Source: Methylococcus capsulatus str. Texas = ATCC 19069 (lineage in GTDB: Bacteria > Pseudomonadota > Gammaproteobacteria > Methylococcales > Methylococcaceae). Taken from it: a stretch of 64,000 nucleotides of DNA. A program made the translations under genes and the position numbers. Below are positions 1-8,345 of this stretch, one piece after another. The notes below the pieces were generated by a model that saw only the letters and a list, made by a program, of their open reading frames with translations, was not told the origin of the DNA and ran no database searches. Location of the stretch: positions 1 to 64,000 of the forward strand of contig NZ_AUKJ01000005.1 in the NCBI RefSeq assembly GCF_000424685.1, written 5' to 3'. Numbering within the stretch: the first letter of the stretch is position 1; each line of letters begins with the position of its first letter.

Positions 1-1
1 G

Positions 2-193
2 GCGTCGTGCCGGGAATTGGGGATCAGCACGGCGACGTTTTACAAGTGGCGAGCGAAGCATGGCGGCCTGGACGTGTCGATGATGGCCCGGATGAAGGAA
101 CTGGAAGCCGAGAATGCCCGGCTGAAGAAGATGTACGCGGACGAGCGCCTGAAGGCCGACATTCTTCAGGAGGCGATTTCAAAAAAGTGGTGA
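2..193 (+). CDS. IS3-family transposase OrfA, 3' part
   Basis: Sixty-three residues are visible. The part after the helix-turn-helix (LGISTATFYKWRAKHGG) is followed by a leucine-zipper-like segment (KELEAENARLKKMYADERL), the usual oligomerisation region of OrfA. OrfA binds the element ends and regulates transposition together with the OrfAB fusion. The gene starts upstream of the window. It stops at 191-193, a few bases past an A-rich slippery heptamer that would let ribosomes move into OrfB. Confidence 0.85.
   Translation, partial: ASCRELGISTATFYKWRAKHGGLDVSMMARMKELEAENARLKKMYADERLKADILQEAISKKW
181..187 (+). promoter_or_regulatory. Putative -1 programmed frameshift heptamer (A AAA AAG)
   Basis: The sequence aaaaaag falls in the OrfA frame as A-AAA-AAG, the classic -1 slippage heptamer of IS3-family elements. 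Slipping here moves translation from the OrfA frame into the OrfB frame just before the OrfA stop at 191. No downstream pseudoknot or stem was worked out. The fusion product would still end early because OrfB is broken further on. Confidence 0.65.
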
Positions 194-1015
194 GGCCATC
201 TCACCTCCGTGAGATGGCCAAGCGTGCTGTCAGCGGGCACAGGGTGTCAATCCGCCTTGCCTGCGCGACATTTCAGGTCAGCGGAACCTGTTATCGGTAC
301 AGCGCCAAGCGCAATGCCGAGAACGAAGAAATCGCCGACTGGCTGCTGCGGCTGACGGATAATCACCGCAACTGGGGATTCGGGCTGTGCTTCCTGTATT
401 TGCGCAACGTGAAAGGATTCGGATGGAACCACAAACGGGTGTACCGGATATGCCGCGAACTGGAACTGAATCTTCGCATCGAGCCGAGGAAACGGCTGAA
501 ACGGGACAAGCCTGAACCGCTCACGGTGCCGGACACGGATCAACCAAGTCTGGTCGATGGACTTCATGCATGATCAGCGTGCAGATGGAAGGAAGTTCAG
601 GTTGTTCAATGTGATCGATGACTTCAACCGCGCGTCGCTAGGGATGGAGGTGGACTTCTCGCTGCCGTCCGAGCGCGTCATCCGCGCCCTGGAGCAAGTG
701 ATGGAATGGCGGGGGCGACCACGGGTGATCCGCTGCGACAACGGGCCGGAGAATATCAGTGCGAAGGTCCAGGCCTGGGCGGCACGGCAAGGCATCCGGA
801 TTGAATACATCCAGCCGGGCAAACCGCAGCAGAACGCGTATGTGGAGCGATTCAACCGCACGGTGCGCCATGAATGGCTGTCGCAGTATGACTGGGAGTC
901 ACTGGATGAAGTGCAGGCATTCGCAACACGCTGGATGTGGACGTACAATCACGAACGCCCAAACATGGCCTTGGGCGGCATCACGCCAAAACAGCGGTTG
1001 GCCAGGGCCGCATAG
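187..1015 (+). pseudogene. IS3-family transposase OrfB, broken by a one-base insertion
   Basis: This is the DDE integrase of the element. The first part (from GTG 187 or 190, VRPSHLREMAKRAV) runs in one frame to a stop at 571-573. The second part resumes in the next frame ([20 protein letters not shown]) and ends at 1015. An extra G at about 536-538 explains the shift, since removing it restores [13 protein letters not shown]. Catalytic landmarks are present: D in VWSMDF, D in RCDNGPE and E in NAYVERFNR, followed by the family tail [12 protein letters not shown]. It is inactive unless the insertion is a sequencing error. Confidence 0.88.
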
Positions 1016-1053
1016 CTCTACTTCTGATCTCCCCTAATTCCGGGAGGATTACC

Positions 1054-1223
1054 TTGGAAAACTTATCGCACTGTCGGCGGGGCATAAAAAGATTATTCTG
1101 TATTCCGCTCCTGGTAAGGAACCTTTTTATCGCAGCCTGGGCTTCAAACGCATGACGACAGCAATGGCCATTTTCGAAAATCAGTCACAGGCTCTCGGAT
1201 GGGGTTTGGTCAACGAAACCTAA
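1054..1223 (+). pseudogene. GNAT N-acetyltransferase, C-terminal remnant
   Basis: About 55 codons stay open directly after the IS right end and finish with TAA at 1221-1223. The translation has GNAT C-terminal features: GKLIALSAGHKKIILYSA, then KEPFYRSLGFKRM (the Y-x-x-x-G-F motif), then an AMAIFENQ tail. There is no start codon or N-terminal acetyl-CoA-binding half, so the IS3 element has probably cut this gene. The other half may lie upstream of the window. The substrate is unknown. Confidence 0.7.
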
Positions 1224-1233
1224 CATCCATCAG

Positions 1234-1264
1234 GCGGAGCGCTGGGCGAACGCGCTCCGCTCCT
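1234..1264 (+). terminator. Terminator-like hairpin
   Basis: An 8-bp perfect stem (gcggagcg at 1234-1241, cgctccgc at 1253-1260) is followed by tcctta. It lies 11 bases after the stop of the acetyltransferase remnant, the expected place for its terminator. The T-tract is poor. Confidence 0.45.
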
Positions 1265-1322
1265 TATTGTGAGATGTCATGCTGTCTGTCACTAAGCGTA
1301 AATAAATGAATGCCGCATCGCT

Positions 1323-1503
1323 CGTCATTCCGGCATGGACTCACGGCTGGCCATCCTGCCTGCCGCCCTTCGGGGAAATGCAAATCCGCTCCCGGCGGAT
1401 TTGTGCCGGAATCGAGAAGCCAGGGATGGCAAGGCTGATACATCCATGTAACCTGGATCTCGACACTCGTCAGAGCGCGTAGCGAATCCATGCCGAGGTG
1501 ACG
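1323..1503. repeat. 181-bp foldback (MITE-like) element
   Basis: The ends form a 17-bp inverted repeat with three mismatches: cgtcattccggcatgga at 1323-1339 and tccatgccgaggtgacg at 1487-1503. Inside is a further short hairpin (aaatccgc ... gcggattt, about 1383-1403) and a split ggccatcc / gggatggc pair. There is no convincing gene inside. It resembles a non-autonomous foldback element. Its right end abuts the AraC-type gene and overlaps one possible GTG start at 1498. Confidence 0.6.
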
Positions 1504-1530
1504 CATGACTTTTCTTTCTTAACGCTTAGT

Positions 1531-2367
1531 ATGAGCTTGAGGATTTTTCGGCCATCCCGTTTGTTGGCGCCTTTTGTCTCGGCGTTTTGGGATTATGAGG
1601 ATTTGCTGGGCGGCGATAACCTCGCGCTCTCTATTCTTCCGGATACCGCAACCTATTTGTGCTTTTTGTACGGCGATTTGCTCACTACGAAGCACAAGGG
1701 GCAAACTTATACGACACGTAGCGGACTCGCCGGTTTCCAGAGCTTTCGAAGCGACCTTGGTGCGTCAGGTAAGGTATCTGGGGTTTCGGCGCGGCTGACT
1801 CCTTGGGGGTTGAATGTGTTCTGCCGGGGTGTTGCGAGAGATTGCGCGGAAAGGCGGGTCGATTGCCGGGATATTTTTCCTAAATATTCGATAGAGGAAA
1901 TCGAGGACCAGTTGGCTTTCAAGACGGCGGCGAGTGAACGCGTTCAATGCGTCGAGCAGTTCCTGCTCTCCCGTTTGAATGTCGGTAATGATGACGTGCT
2001 GGTTCAAACCGCATGCAAGGCGCTCGATGAATCCGGCGGAAGCTGTCGTATTTCTATGGTTGCCCGTACCCTGGGCTTGAGTGAGCGCACGCTCGAACGG
2101 CGGTTTCAGGCTCATATCGGCGCTACGCCTAAGAAATACGCCCGCATAGTCCGTCTGCGGAGCGCGATATTACAGACCGGAAAATATTCGAGTTGGGCCG
2201 ATCTCGCGTACGCGGCAGGCTACTACGATCAAAGCCATATGATTCACGAGTTCCGGGAGTTTTACGGGATGCCGCCAGAGTCCATTTATCCTCAAGTGAA
2301 GGCGTCCGGGACTATACGATGCTCCGGATTGCTGAATTTAAATGTGGCCGGATATCACAGCGATTAG
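1531..2367 (+). CDS. AraC-family transcriptional regulator
   Basis: This predicted DNA-binding regulator has 278 residues. The N-terminal part (SRLLAPFVSAFWDYE onward) resembles the DUF6597-type sensing domain found with AraC tails. The C-terminal roughly 90 residues hold the double helix-turn-helix: MVARTLGLSERTLERRFQ, then the second helix region with WADLAYAAGYYDQSHMIHEF, which matches the AraC signature. ATG 1531 is chosen because a GTG at 1498 lies within the end of the upstream foldback element. No strong Shine-Dalgarno is seen for either. Codon use is less GC-biased than in the core genes, so acquisition is possible. The target is unknown. Confidence 0.82.
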   Translation: MSLRIFRPSRLLAPFVSAFWDYEDLLGGDNLALSILPDTATYLCFLYGDLLTTKHKGQTYTTRSGLAGFQSFRSDLGASGKVSGVSARLTPWGLNVFCRGVARDCAERRVDCRDIFPKYSIEEIEDQLAFKTAASERVQCVEQFLLSRLNVGNDDVLVQTACKALDESGGSCRISMVARTLGLSERTLERRFQAHIGATPKKYARIVRLRSAILQTGKYSSWADLAYAAGYYDQSHMIHEFREFYGMPPESIYPQVKASGTIRCSGLLNLNVAGYHSD

Positions 2368-2598
2368 CCGGTTTTCCCATAAAAGTTATTTCCAGACGCA
2401 GTCCATGCGTCTTCTCGCCGGTCGGCGGATTGGCGCCGCGATGCGCGTCGCGCCGTTCTGCTCTGTCGGATTTTTCCAATACGGGTTCCAGGCGGTGCTG
2501 AGACAGTGTGCAGGGCGGGCCATAGGCGATCGGGATTCGACGGAGTCGGCGCCGCCAGTGCAATCGTTGTGTTGTCCAAATTGATCGAGGAGATATCT

Positions 2599-3024
2599 GT
2601 GCTTACCAAGCAACCCATTGCAAAAAAACTGAACGTATCCGCGGATGTGGTCTGGAAAGTGGTCCGAAACATAGGGCGGCTCGATGTCTGGTTTCCGATC
2701 ATCGAGACGTGCAGGGTGGAGGGCGAGGGAGCCGGTGCATTGCGGTACATGACCGTGGCGGGCGGCGGTGAGATCAGGGACACCATTGAAGAGATCGACG
2801 ATGTCACCATGAGGCTGACCTATCTCCGGCCCTTGTCTCCGTTTCCCGTCACCTACTACAAAGGCACGGTGGAAGTATTCAAGTCTTACGATGGCTTAGC
2901 GATCGTGGTTTGGACCATCGATTTCGAGTCGGAGCCGGAGGATGTCGCATCGGTGGCGGAACTGGTGCGCAGCGCCATAAGCGACGGCATCGATGGCATG
3001 GAAAGGGATCTGCGCGGCGCGTAA
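2599..3024 (+). CDS. SRPBCC-family protein
   Basis: This 141-residue protein fits the SRPBCC (START/polyketide-cyclase-like) fold in length and pattern. It has an N-terminal helix (ADVVWKVVRNIGRLDVWFP), a strand-rich middle (ALRYMTVAGGGEIRDTIEEI) and a long C-terminal helix (VAELVRSAISDGIDGMERDL). Such proteins bind hydrophobic ligands in a helix-grip pocket. GTG 2599 is chosen because gaggag lies 6 bases upstream; the longer frame from 2506 lacks such a site. It ends 10 bases before the convergent yfbR-like gene. The ligand cannot be inferred. Confidence 0.72.
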   Translation: MLTKQPIAKKLNVSADVVWKVVRNIGRLDVWFPIIETCRVEGEGAGALRYMTVAGGGEIRDTIEEIDDVTMRLTYLRPLSPFPVTYYKGTVEVFKSYDGLAIVVWTIDFESEPEDVASVAELVRSAISDGIDGMERDLRGA

Positions 3025-3034
3025 CGACAAATAC

Positions 3035-3622
3035 TCAGAGCACCAGGCGGTCCAGCGTCAGTTCGTAGCCGGGCACGAATACGGCCATGAAATAGTCGAC
3101 TTCCGGCAACTCCAGTTGCCGGATTTTTTCCCGGATTTCTTGTTCCGCGTTGACGAATTCGGTGTTGCCGGCCCGCCGTTCGGCGCCGCATTTCAGGTAG
3201 GCGGCGATGCGGTCGGCGGCTTTGATGAGGACACGGAACTCTTCCGGGATGGCTTCGGGCAGCAGTATCCGGGCGAACGCCGGTTTCAGTGTTTCCGGCA
3301 GCAGGGCCAGCAGTTCCTGCGAGGCTTTTTGCTCCAGATCCTTGTAGGCGTCGCGGATGGCGGGGGAGTGGTATTTGATCGGGGTGGGCAGGTCGCCGGT
3401 GATGGCTTCGCTCACGTCGTGGTAAAGCGCGGCGGCTGCGACCCGGTCGGCGTCGATGGGCCGGTGGAAGATTTCGCTGCGGATCACCGCCAGGGCGTGG
3501 GCGATGACGGCCACTTCCCAGCCGTGCTCCATGACGTTTTCTTCGTAGGCGTTGCGCATGAGGCCCCAGCGCTTGATCCAGCGCAGGCGGCCCAGGTGGG
3601 CGAAAAACGGGCTTTGCTTCAT
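3035..3622 (-). CDS. yfbR: YfbR-like HD-domain 5'-deoxynucleotidase
   Basis: This 195-residue HD-domain phosphohydrolase matches YfbR in length and layout. The metal-binding residues are visible: H in MEHGWEVAVIAH, the HD pair in ALYHDVSEAITGDLPTPIKY, and D in IKAADRIAAYLKC. YfbR dephosphorylates deoxyribonucleoside 5'-monophosphates and helps balance dNTP pools in the cytoplasm. It is a single gene convergent with the SRPBCC gene and divergent from the chemosensory operon. The ortholog assignment is likely, though other HD hydrolases share the fold. Confidence 0.85.
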   Translation of the reverse strand: MKQSPFFAHLGRLRWIKRWGLMRNAYEENVMEHGWEVAVIAHALAVIRSEIFHRPIDADRVAAAALYHDVSEAITGDLPTPIKYHSPAIRDAYKDLEQKASQELLALLPETLKPAFARILLPEAIPEEFRVLIKAADRIAAYLKCGAERRAGNTEFVNAEQEIREKIRQLELPEVDYFMAVFVPGYELTLDRLVL

Positions 3623-3734
3623 GGGGTTGCGGGTTCCATGGGGTCGTGAAGGAGGTCCGACGAAGTATCGGCGGCGGTCTGGCGGGAGATCGCGGCATGC
3701 AGAAAAATGCGCGGGCCGGTATGATCTTTGGCCT

Positions 3735-4196
3735 ATGTTGCTCGTACCCTTCCAGATCGGCGGTGAGCATTATGCACTGCCCGCCGCCGATGTCTTCACG
3801 GTGACGCAGGTGCCCAGACTGCGTCCGCTGCCGCAGGCGCCGGCCTGGGTGGCGGGGGTGTTCCGTTATCGCGGTGCCGTTTTGCCGGCGGTCGATCTGA
3901 CCCAGCTGATCGCGGGGCGGCCCTCCCGCCGCCTCCTCAGCACGCGTCTGCTTTTGGTCGGACATGCCAGAGGCGGGGAGGTCGGGCCCGCACTGGGCCT
4001 GCTGGCCGAGCGGGTGACCGGTACCGAGACAGTCGATCGGGACGCGCTCCGCGAGACCGGCGTCGGCATACCCGGCGCCGAGTGGCTGGGCGAGGTGGCG
4101 GGACTGGAGCAGGCTCTGCTGCAGCTTATCCGCTGGCAGCCGCTGGCGACGGAGGAACTGGCCCGGTTGTGCGCCGAGGTGGAGCGGTGCGGCTGA
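3735..4196 (+). CDS. CheW-like coupling protein (WspB-like)
   Basis: The 153-residue product is a single CheW domain: LLVPFQIGGEHYALPAADV at the start and a central PAWVAGVFRYRGAVLPAVDL with the usual R-G turn. CheW proteins link chemoreceptors to the CheA kinase. It is first in an operon of six overlapping genes ordered as in the Wsp surface-sensing system, hence the WspB-like label. ATG 3735 begins the domain directly, although the Shine-Dalgarno is weak. A receptor gene (wspA), normally just upstream, is absent; the divergent yfbR-like gene is there instead. Confidence 0.82.
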   Translation: MLLVPFQIGGEHYALPAADVFTVTQVPRLRPLPQAPAWVAGVFRYRGAVLPAVDLTQLIAGRPSRRLLSTRLLLVGHARGGEVGPALGLLAERVTGTETVDRDALRETGVGIPGAEWLGEVAGLEQALLQLIRWQPLATEELARLCAEVERCG

Positions 4197-5440
4197 ATGG
4201 CGACGTCGGCTGGTTGTGGGACTGGCTGGCGGCGGCCGGGCTCGAGCCGCGCGCCCTGGGCGAGGCCGCTGTCCTGTGCGCCCTGAAACGGCGGCTCGAT
4301 GCCGCCGGCTGTACCGCCGCCGCCTACCCGGCGCGGCTGGCGGCGGATGCCGAGGAACGGGCACGTCTGCTGGATGCGGTCTTGGTGCCCGAGACCTGGT
4401 TTTTTCGGGAGCCGCCGGCTTTCGAAGCGCTGGCCGAGTCCGCCGCCCGGCACCGCCTGCAACGGCGAAGCGTGCCGTTCCATGTGCTCAGCCTGGGCTG
4501 TTCGACGGGCGAGGAGCCTTGGTCCATCGTCATCGCTTTGCGGGAGGTCGGGATGAGGAAGGGAGACTTCCGGGTCGAAGCCCTGGATATCAGCGCCAGG
4601 GCCATCGAGGCGGCCAGGGCGGGAATCTACGGCGGACGCTCGTTCCGGAGCCCAGGTGACGGCACCTGGCGCAGCCGCTATTTCGACGAACTCGGGGATG
4701 GTCGCTATCGAGTGAAGGACGGACTGCGGGGCGACGTCGAGTACCGGGTCGCCCATCTGGGTGACCCGGGCTGGGGTGGCGGCCGTCGCTACCAGGCGGT
4801 GTTTTGCCGCAACGTGCTCATCTATTTGAAGGCCGAGCTGAGGGCCCGGATCATGGACCAGTGTCGTGACGCGCTCGATCCGGGTGGACTGCTGGTGCTG
4901 GGGCACGCCGACGGCATCGGGGGGCTAGACCGGGGTTTCCGGCGCCACGGCGTGGCGGGGACATTTTCGTGGATACGGCAGGACGCGGCCGAAGCGGAGC
5001 CACCTCCCGCCCGTTCCTCCCGGCCGTTGGCCGCCAAGGCGGTCAGGCGCGATGCGCCGAGGGAAGCGAAGCCTTCGGGGCCGGATTTGCTCTCTGGTGG
5101 CAGGGAAACCGGGCGTGCCGCGCCGTTCGACGAGGGTGCGGTGCTGGGTACTGCGCGTGCCCTGGCGGACGGTGGGAACTACCAGGCGGCCGAGCGCCTC
5201 TGTCAGAGCCATCTGGCATCGCATCCCCATGATCCGGAGGTCCATGCCTTGCTCGGGATCGTCATGTCGGCCGCCAACCGGGATGACGAAGCGCTGAGAT
5301 ATTTCCGCCAGGCGCTTTATCTCGCTCCCTCGCACAATGAAAGCCTGTTGCACCTGGCCGCCCTTTACGAGCGGCGGGGGGATGAGGAGCGCGCCCGCCA
5401 CTTCCGCAACCGCTCCGCCGCTGCCGAGGGTGAGCCATGA
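4187..5440 (+). CDS. CheR-type methyltransferase with C-terminal TPR (WspC-like)
   Basis: CheR enzymes methylate receptor glutamates using S-adenosylmethionine. The 417-residue product has the CheR domain with VLVPETWFFREPPAFEAL, the SAM loop LGCSTGEEPWSI and the FCRNVLIYL motif. A linker leads to two or three TPR repeats near the C terminus (ALADGGNYQAAERLC, ALLGIVMSAANRDDEAL, AALYERRGDEERARHF). GTG 4187 is chosen because it gives a normal CheR N terminus and a 10-base overlap with the preceding gene. An upstream start at 4082 would add unrelated residues. The receptor it should modify is not encoded in this window. Confidence 0.88.
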   Translation: MRLNGDVGWLWDWLAAAGLEPRALGEAAVLCALKRRLDAAGCTAAAYPARLAADAEERARLLDAVLVPETWFFREPPAFEALAESAARHRLQRRSVPFHVLSLGCSTGEEPWSIVIALREVGMRKGDFRVEALDISARAIEAARAGIYGGRSFRSPGDGTWRSRYFDELGDGRYRVKDGLRGDVEYRVAHLGDPGWGGGRRYQAVFCRNVLIYLKAELRARIMDQCRDALDPGGLLVLGHADGIGGLDRGFRRHGVAGTFSWIRQDAAEAEPPPARSSRPLAAKAVRRDAPREAKPSGPDLLSGGRETGRAAPFDEGAVLGTARALADGGNYQAAERLCQSHLASHPHDPEVHALLGIVMSAANRDDEALRYFRQALYLAPSHNESLLHLAALYERRGDEERARHFRNRSAAAEGEP

Positions 5441-6090
5441 CGGAGGCCGGAATCCAGGAGGGACAATGCTGGAACCGGATCGGCATCTATGGCAGCCGCG
5501 CATGCTCCCGCCTCACCGAGGTGATCCACTGCCGCAGTTGCGACGTTTATCAGGTTGCGGGCCGGGCGTTGTTCGACCGTCCGCCCGGCGAGGACAGCAT
5601 CGATCGCTGGACCGAGCAGCTCTCGGCCGTGCCGGACGACGACGCCGCGGAACGGACGCCGCTGGTGGTCTTCCGGTTGGGGGAGGAATGGTTCGCCCTG
5701 CCGGCGGAGTGGGTGCGGGAGGGCGCCGCGCCGGGCCCTTGGCGGCGCGTTCCGCATCGCAGCGGGACGGAATTTCTGGGCATCATGAGCGTGCGCGGAG
5801 AACTGATTCCGTATTTTTCCCTCGCCGCCGTCCTGGGTATCGAAAGCGAAGCCGATTCCGCTGCCGAACGGGTTCTTGTCTGCGGTGGAGAGGGGCACCG
5901 GCTGGTATTCCCGGTCGGCGCCATCCTGGGTTTGAGGCGTCTGGTCCTGGACGAGACGAGCCGGCCGCCGGCGACGGTCGGTAAGGCTGCCGACGCTTAC
6001 ACCCGCTGGCTGGTCAGGCATGCCGTGGGCAGCATAGCGGTGCTGGATGCCGAACGTCTGTCCAGTGCGCTGGAGGCCCTGCTGCGATGA
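5437..6090 (+). CDS. CheW-like coupling protein (WspD-like)
   Basis: This 217-residue second CheW paralogue overlaps its upstream neighbour by ATGA. It has the N-terminal extension typical of WspD, starting CWNRIGIYGSRACSRL and continuing with cysteines at HCRSCDVY, followed by a CheW domain (TPLVVFRLGEEWFALPAEW ... FLGIMSVRGELIPYF). In Wsp systems the two CheW proteins make distinct contacts in the receptor-kinase array. The extension supports Wsp-type rather than flagellar chemotaxis assignment. Confidence 0.85.
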   Translation: MTEAGIQEGQCWNRIGIYGSRACSRLTEVIHCRSCDVYQVAGRALFDRPPGEDSIDRWTEQLSAVPDDDAAERTPLVVFRLGEEWFALPAEWVREGAAPGPWRRVPHRSGTEFLGIMSVRGELIPYFSLAAVLGIESEADSAAERVLVCGGEGHRLVFPVGAILGLRRLVLDETSRPPATVGKAADAYTRWLVRHAVGSIAVLDAERLSSALEALLR

Positions 6091-8345
6091 GCGATTTCGC
6101 CTTGTTGGATTTGTTCCGGGAGGAAGTCGAGGCCCATACCGGCGTCCTGACCGCCGGCCTGATCGCGCTGGAAACAGGGCCGGCCGACTCCGGGCGGATC
6201 GAACCGCTCATGCGAGCGGCCCATTCGCTCAAGGGAGCGGCGCGGGTCCTGGGGCTGGATGCGGCGGTCGGTATCGCCCACGCCATGGAGGACGCCCTGC
6301 TGGCGGCCAAGGAAGGCAGGCTGGCGCTGACGCCGGCGCGGGTGGACGTCCTGCTCGAGGGCGTCGACTGGATCGTCGTCCTGGCGCAGGTGGATGAGCC
6401 GGACTTGCCGGCCTGGCTGGCAACGCAGGCGGACGCAGCGGAGAATCTGGAACGCCGCCTACGGCATCTCGACCAGGTGGCGGCCACGGCCGCCAGCAAT
6501 TCCGCCACGGCGGCTGCGACGCCAGTTCCGGAGCCGACCGCCGAGTCGAAGGGCGGTGGAGCCGAAGCTGCCCTGTCCGATGCCGAAACAGAGGCTGCGG
6601 CGGTGCCCGCGCCGGGACCGGAAGCCGCGGCTGCCGCGGCGCCGGACCGCGCCGTCAAGATCAGTGCCGAGGTACTCAACCGCATCATCAGCTTGGCCTC
6701 CGAATCACTGGTTGATGCCCACCGCATGGAGGACACCCTCGCCGGCCTGGAGGCCACCCGCCGGGGACTGGACCGGCTGGCGGCCGTGCTGACCAAGGAG
6801 GAACCGAGCGGCGGCGCGCTCCGGCTACTGGAAGAGATACGCGGCAGACTGGGGCGAACCCTCGAGGCGCTGGATGCCCATCTGCGCCGCGCGGCGTCGA
6901 CCGCCGAATCCCAGTTCAGGGAGGTGGTGGCCGGCCGGATGCGTCCTTTCGAGGAGGGGGCGCGTTCGTTTCCCCGCCAGGTACGCGATCTGGCCAGGGA
7001 ACTCGGCAAGCAGGTGCATTTCGAGATCGGCGGCGGCGCCACTCTGGTCGACCGCGACATTCTCGCCAAGCTCGAGGCTCCGCTCGGTCACCTGCTCCGT
7101 AACGCGCTGGATCACGGTCTGGAACAGCCGGAAGAACGGCGGGCGGCGGGGAAGCCGGAACGCGGCAGCCTGCGTCTGGAAGCGCGTCATCACGCGGGCC
7201 TTTTGCTGATCACTGTGAGCGACGACGGCCGCGGCGTGGACCGCGAGCGGCTCCGGCGGAAGATCGTCGAACGCAATCTGACGACGGCGGCGCTGGCGAT
7301 GCAGATGACCGACACGGAGCTGTTCGACTTTCTGTTTCTGCCCGGACTGTCGACGCGCGACGTAACCAGCCGGGTGTCGGGTCGCGGCGTGGGGCTGGAC
7401 GTCGTGCAGTCCATGGTGCATGCCGAAGGCGGCTCGGTGTCGGTCGAGTCGCGCTCCGGTCGCGGCACGGTGTTCCGGCTCCAGCTTCCGGTGACCCGCT
7501 CGGTGGTCCGTGCCCTGCTTGTTCGGCTCGGCGGCGAACCCTACGCCTTTCCGCTGGCGCGCATCGGCCGGCTGGTGGTGCTGGACCCGGCCGAACTCAA
7601 GGCCATCGAGGGCCGAAGCTATTTCATCGCCGATGGCGCGAACATTGCCCTCGTCGCCGCCCGCGAGCTGCTCGGAATGGATCCGCCGGATGCGGTGGCG
7701 GATCGCGTCCCTGCCGTGGTTCTGACGAACCAGGGAGAGTCCTATGCCATCGAGGTCGACGGCTTTCTCGGGGAGTCCGAGCTGGTGGTCCGGCCCATGG
7801 ACGCCCGATTCGGCAAAGTGCCGCACGTCAGTGCCGTTTCGGTCGCGGAAGACGGCATGCCGGTCCTGATTCTCGACGTGGATGACTTGTTCCGCTCCAT
7901 CGCCTCGATGCTGTCGGGCGGTCTGGCAGTCGGGCGGCGGAACCGGGCGGCGCCGGAACGTCGGCGGGTCCGCAGGATCCTGGTGGTCGACGATTCCATC
8001 ACCGTACGTGAACTGGAACGGCGGCTGCTCGAAAATCACGGCTACGAGGTGGACGTGGCGGTCGACGGCATGGAGGGCTGGAACGCGCTGGCGCCGGGCC
8101 GCTATGATCTGGTCGTGAGCGACATCGACATGCCCCGCATGAACGGCATCGAGCTGGTGCGGCGAATACGGGCCGATGCTCGTTTCGAGCGGCTGCCCGT
8201 GATGATCGTTTCGTACAAGGACAGGGAGGAAGACCGGATGGCGGGATTGGAGGCGGGCGCGGACCATTACCTCGCCAAAAGCGGATTCCGCGATGACACG
8301 CTGATCCGGGCAGTGCAGGAACTGATCGGGGAGGCCACGGTTTGA
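6087..8345 (+). CDS. CheA-type hybrid histidine kinase with receiver (WspE-like)
   Basis: The 752-residue product has this order: Hpt domain with phospho-histidine H46 (AAHSLKGAAR); an Ala/Pro/Glu-rich linker at about 130-190; dimerisation helices; an HATPase domain (N box LLRNALDHGLEQP, G1 SDDGRGVD, G2 GRGVGLDVV); a CheW-like P5 domain; and a C-terminal receiver (ILVVDDSITVRELERRLL, phospho-acceptor D in VVSDIDMPRMNG). All catalytic residues are present. It should phosphorylate its own receiver and the terminal REC-PP2C protein, and normally CheB. ATGA overlap with the previous gene indicates coupled translation. Confidence 0.92.
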   Translation: MSDFALLDLFREEVEAHTGVLTAGLIALETGPADSGRIEPLMRAAHSLKGAARVLGLDAAVGIAHAMEDALLAAKEGRLALTPARVDVLLEGVDWIVVLAQVDEPDLPAWLATQADAAENLERRLRHLDQVAATAASNSATAAATPVPEPTAESKGGGAEAALSDAETEAAAVPAPGPEAAAAAAPDRAVKISAEVLNRIISLASESLVDAHRMEDTLAGLEATRRGLDRLAAVLTKEEPSGGALRLLEEIRGRLGRTLEALDAHLRRAASTAESQFREVVAGRMRPFEEGARSFPRQVRDLARELGKQVHFEIGGGATLVDRDILAKLEAPLGHLLRNALDHGLEQPEERRAAGKPERGSLRLEARHHAGLLLITVSDDGRGVDRERLRRKIVERNLTTAALAMQMTDTELFDFLFLPGLSTRDVTSRVSGRGVGLDVVQSMVHAEGGSVSVESRSGRGTVFRLQLPVTRSVVRALLVRLGGEPYAFPLARIGRLVVLDPAELKAIEGRSYFIADGANIALVAARELLGMDPPDAVADRVPAVVLTNQGESYAIEVDGFLGESELVVRPMDARFGKVPHVSAVSVAEDGMPVLILDVDDLFRSIASMLSGGLAVGRRNRAAPERRRVRRILVVDDSITVRELERRLLENHGYEVDVAVDGMEGWNALAPGRYDLVVSDIDMPRMNGIELVRRIRADARFERLPVMIVSYKDREEDRMAGLEAGADHYLAKSGFRDDTLIRAVQELIGEATV

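Larger units (their letters stand above)
1..1053 (+). mobile_element. IS3-family insertion sequence, right part
   Basis: The window opens inside an IS3-family element. It contains the end of OrfA, a slippery heptamer, the whole OrfB region and a short right end. The right end is placed at about 1053, after the sequence gggaggattacc, because a truncated acetyltransferase frame resumes there. The left end lies outside the window, so terminal repeats and target duplication cannot be compared. OrfB resembles the IS407/IS2-type branch of IS3 by its conserved core. The element is probably dead because OrfB carries a one-base insertion. Confidence 0.8.

Noticed and set aside
2886-4364. Long minus-strand open frame (492 codons) across yfbR and the CheW gene
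   Set aside because: Low-complexity Arg/Pro/Gly-rich translation, antisense to real genes in high-GC DNA; a shadow.
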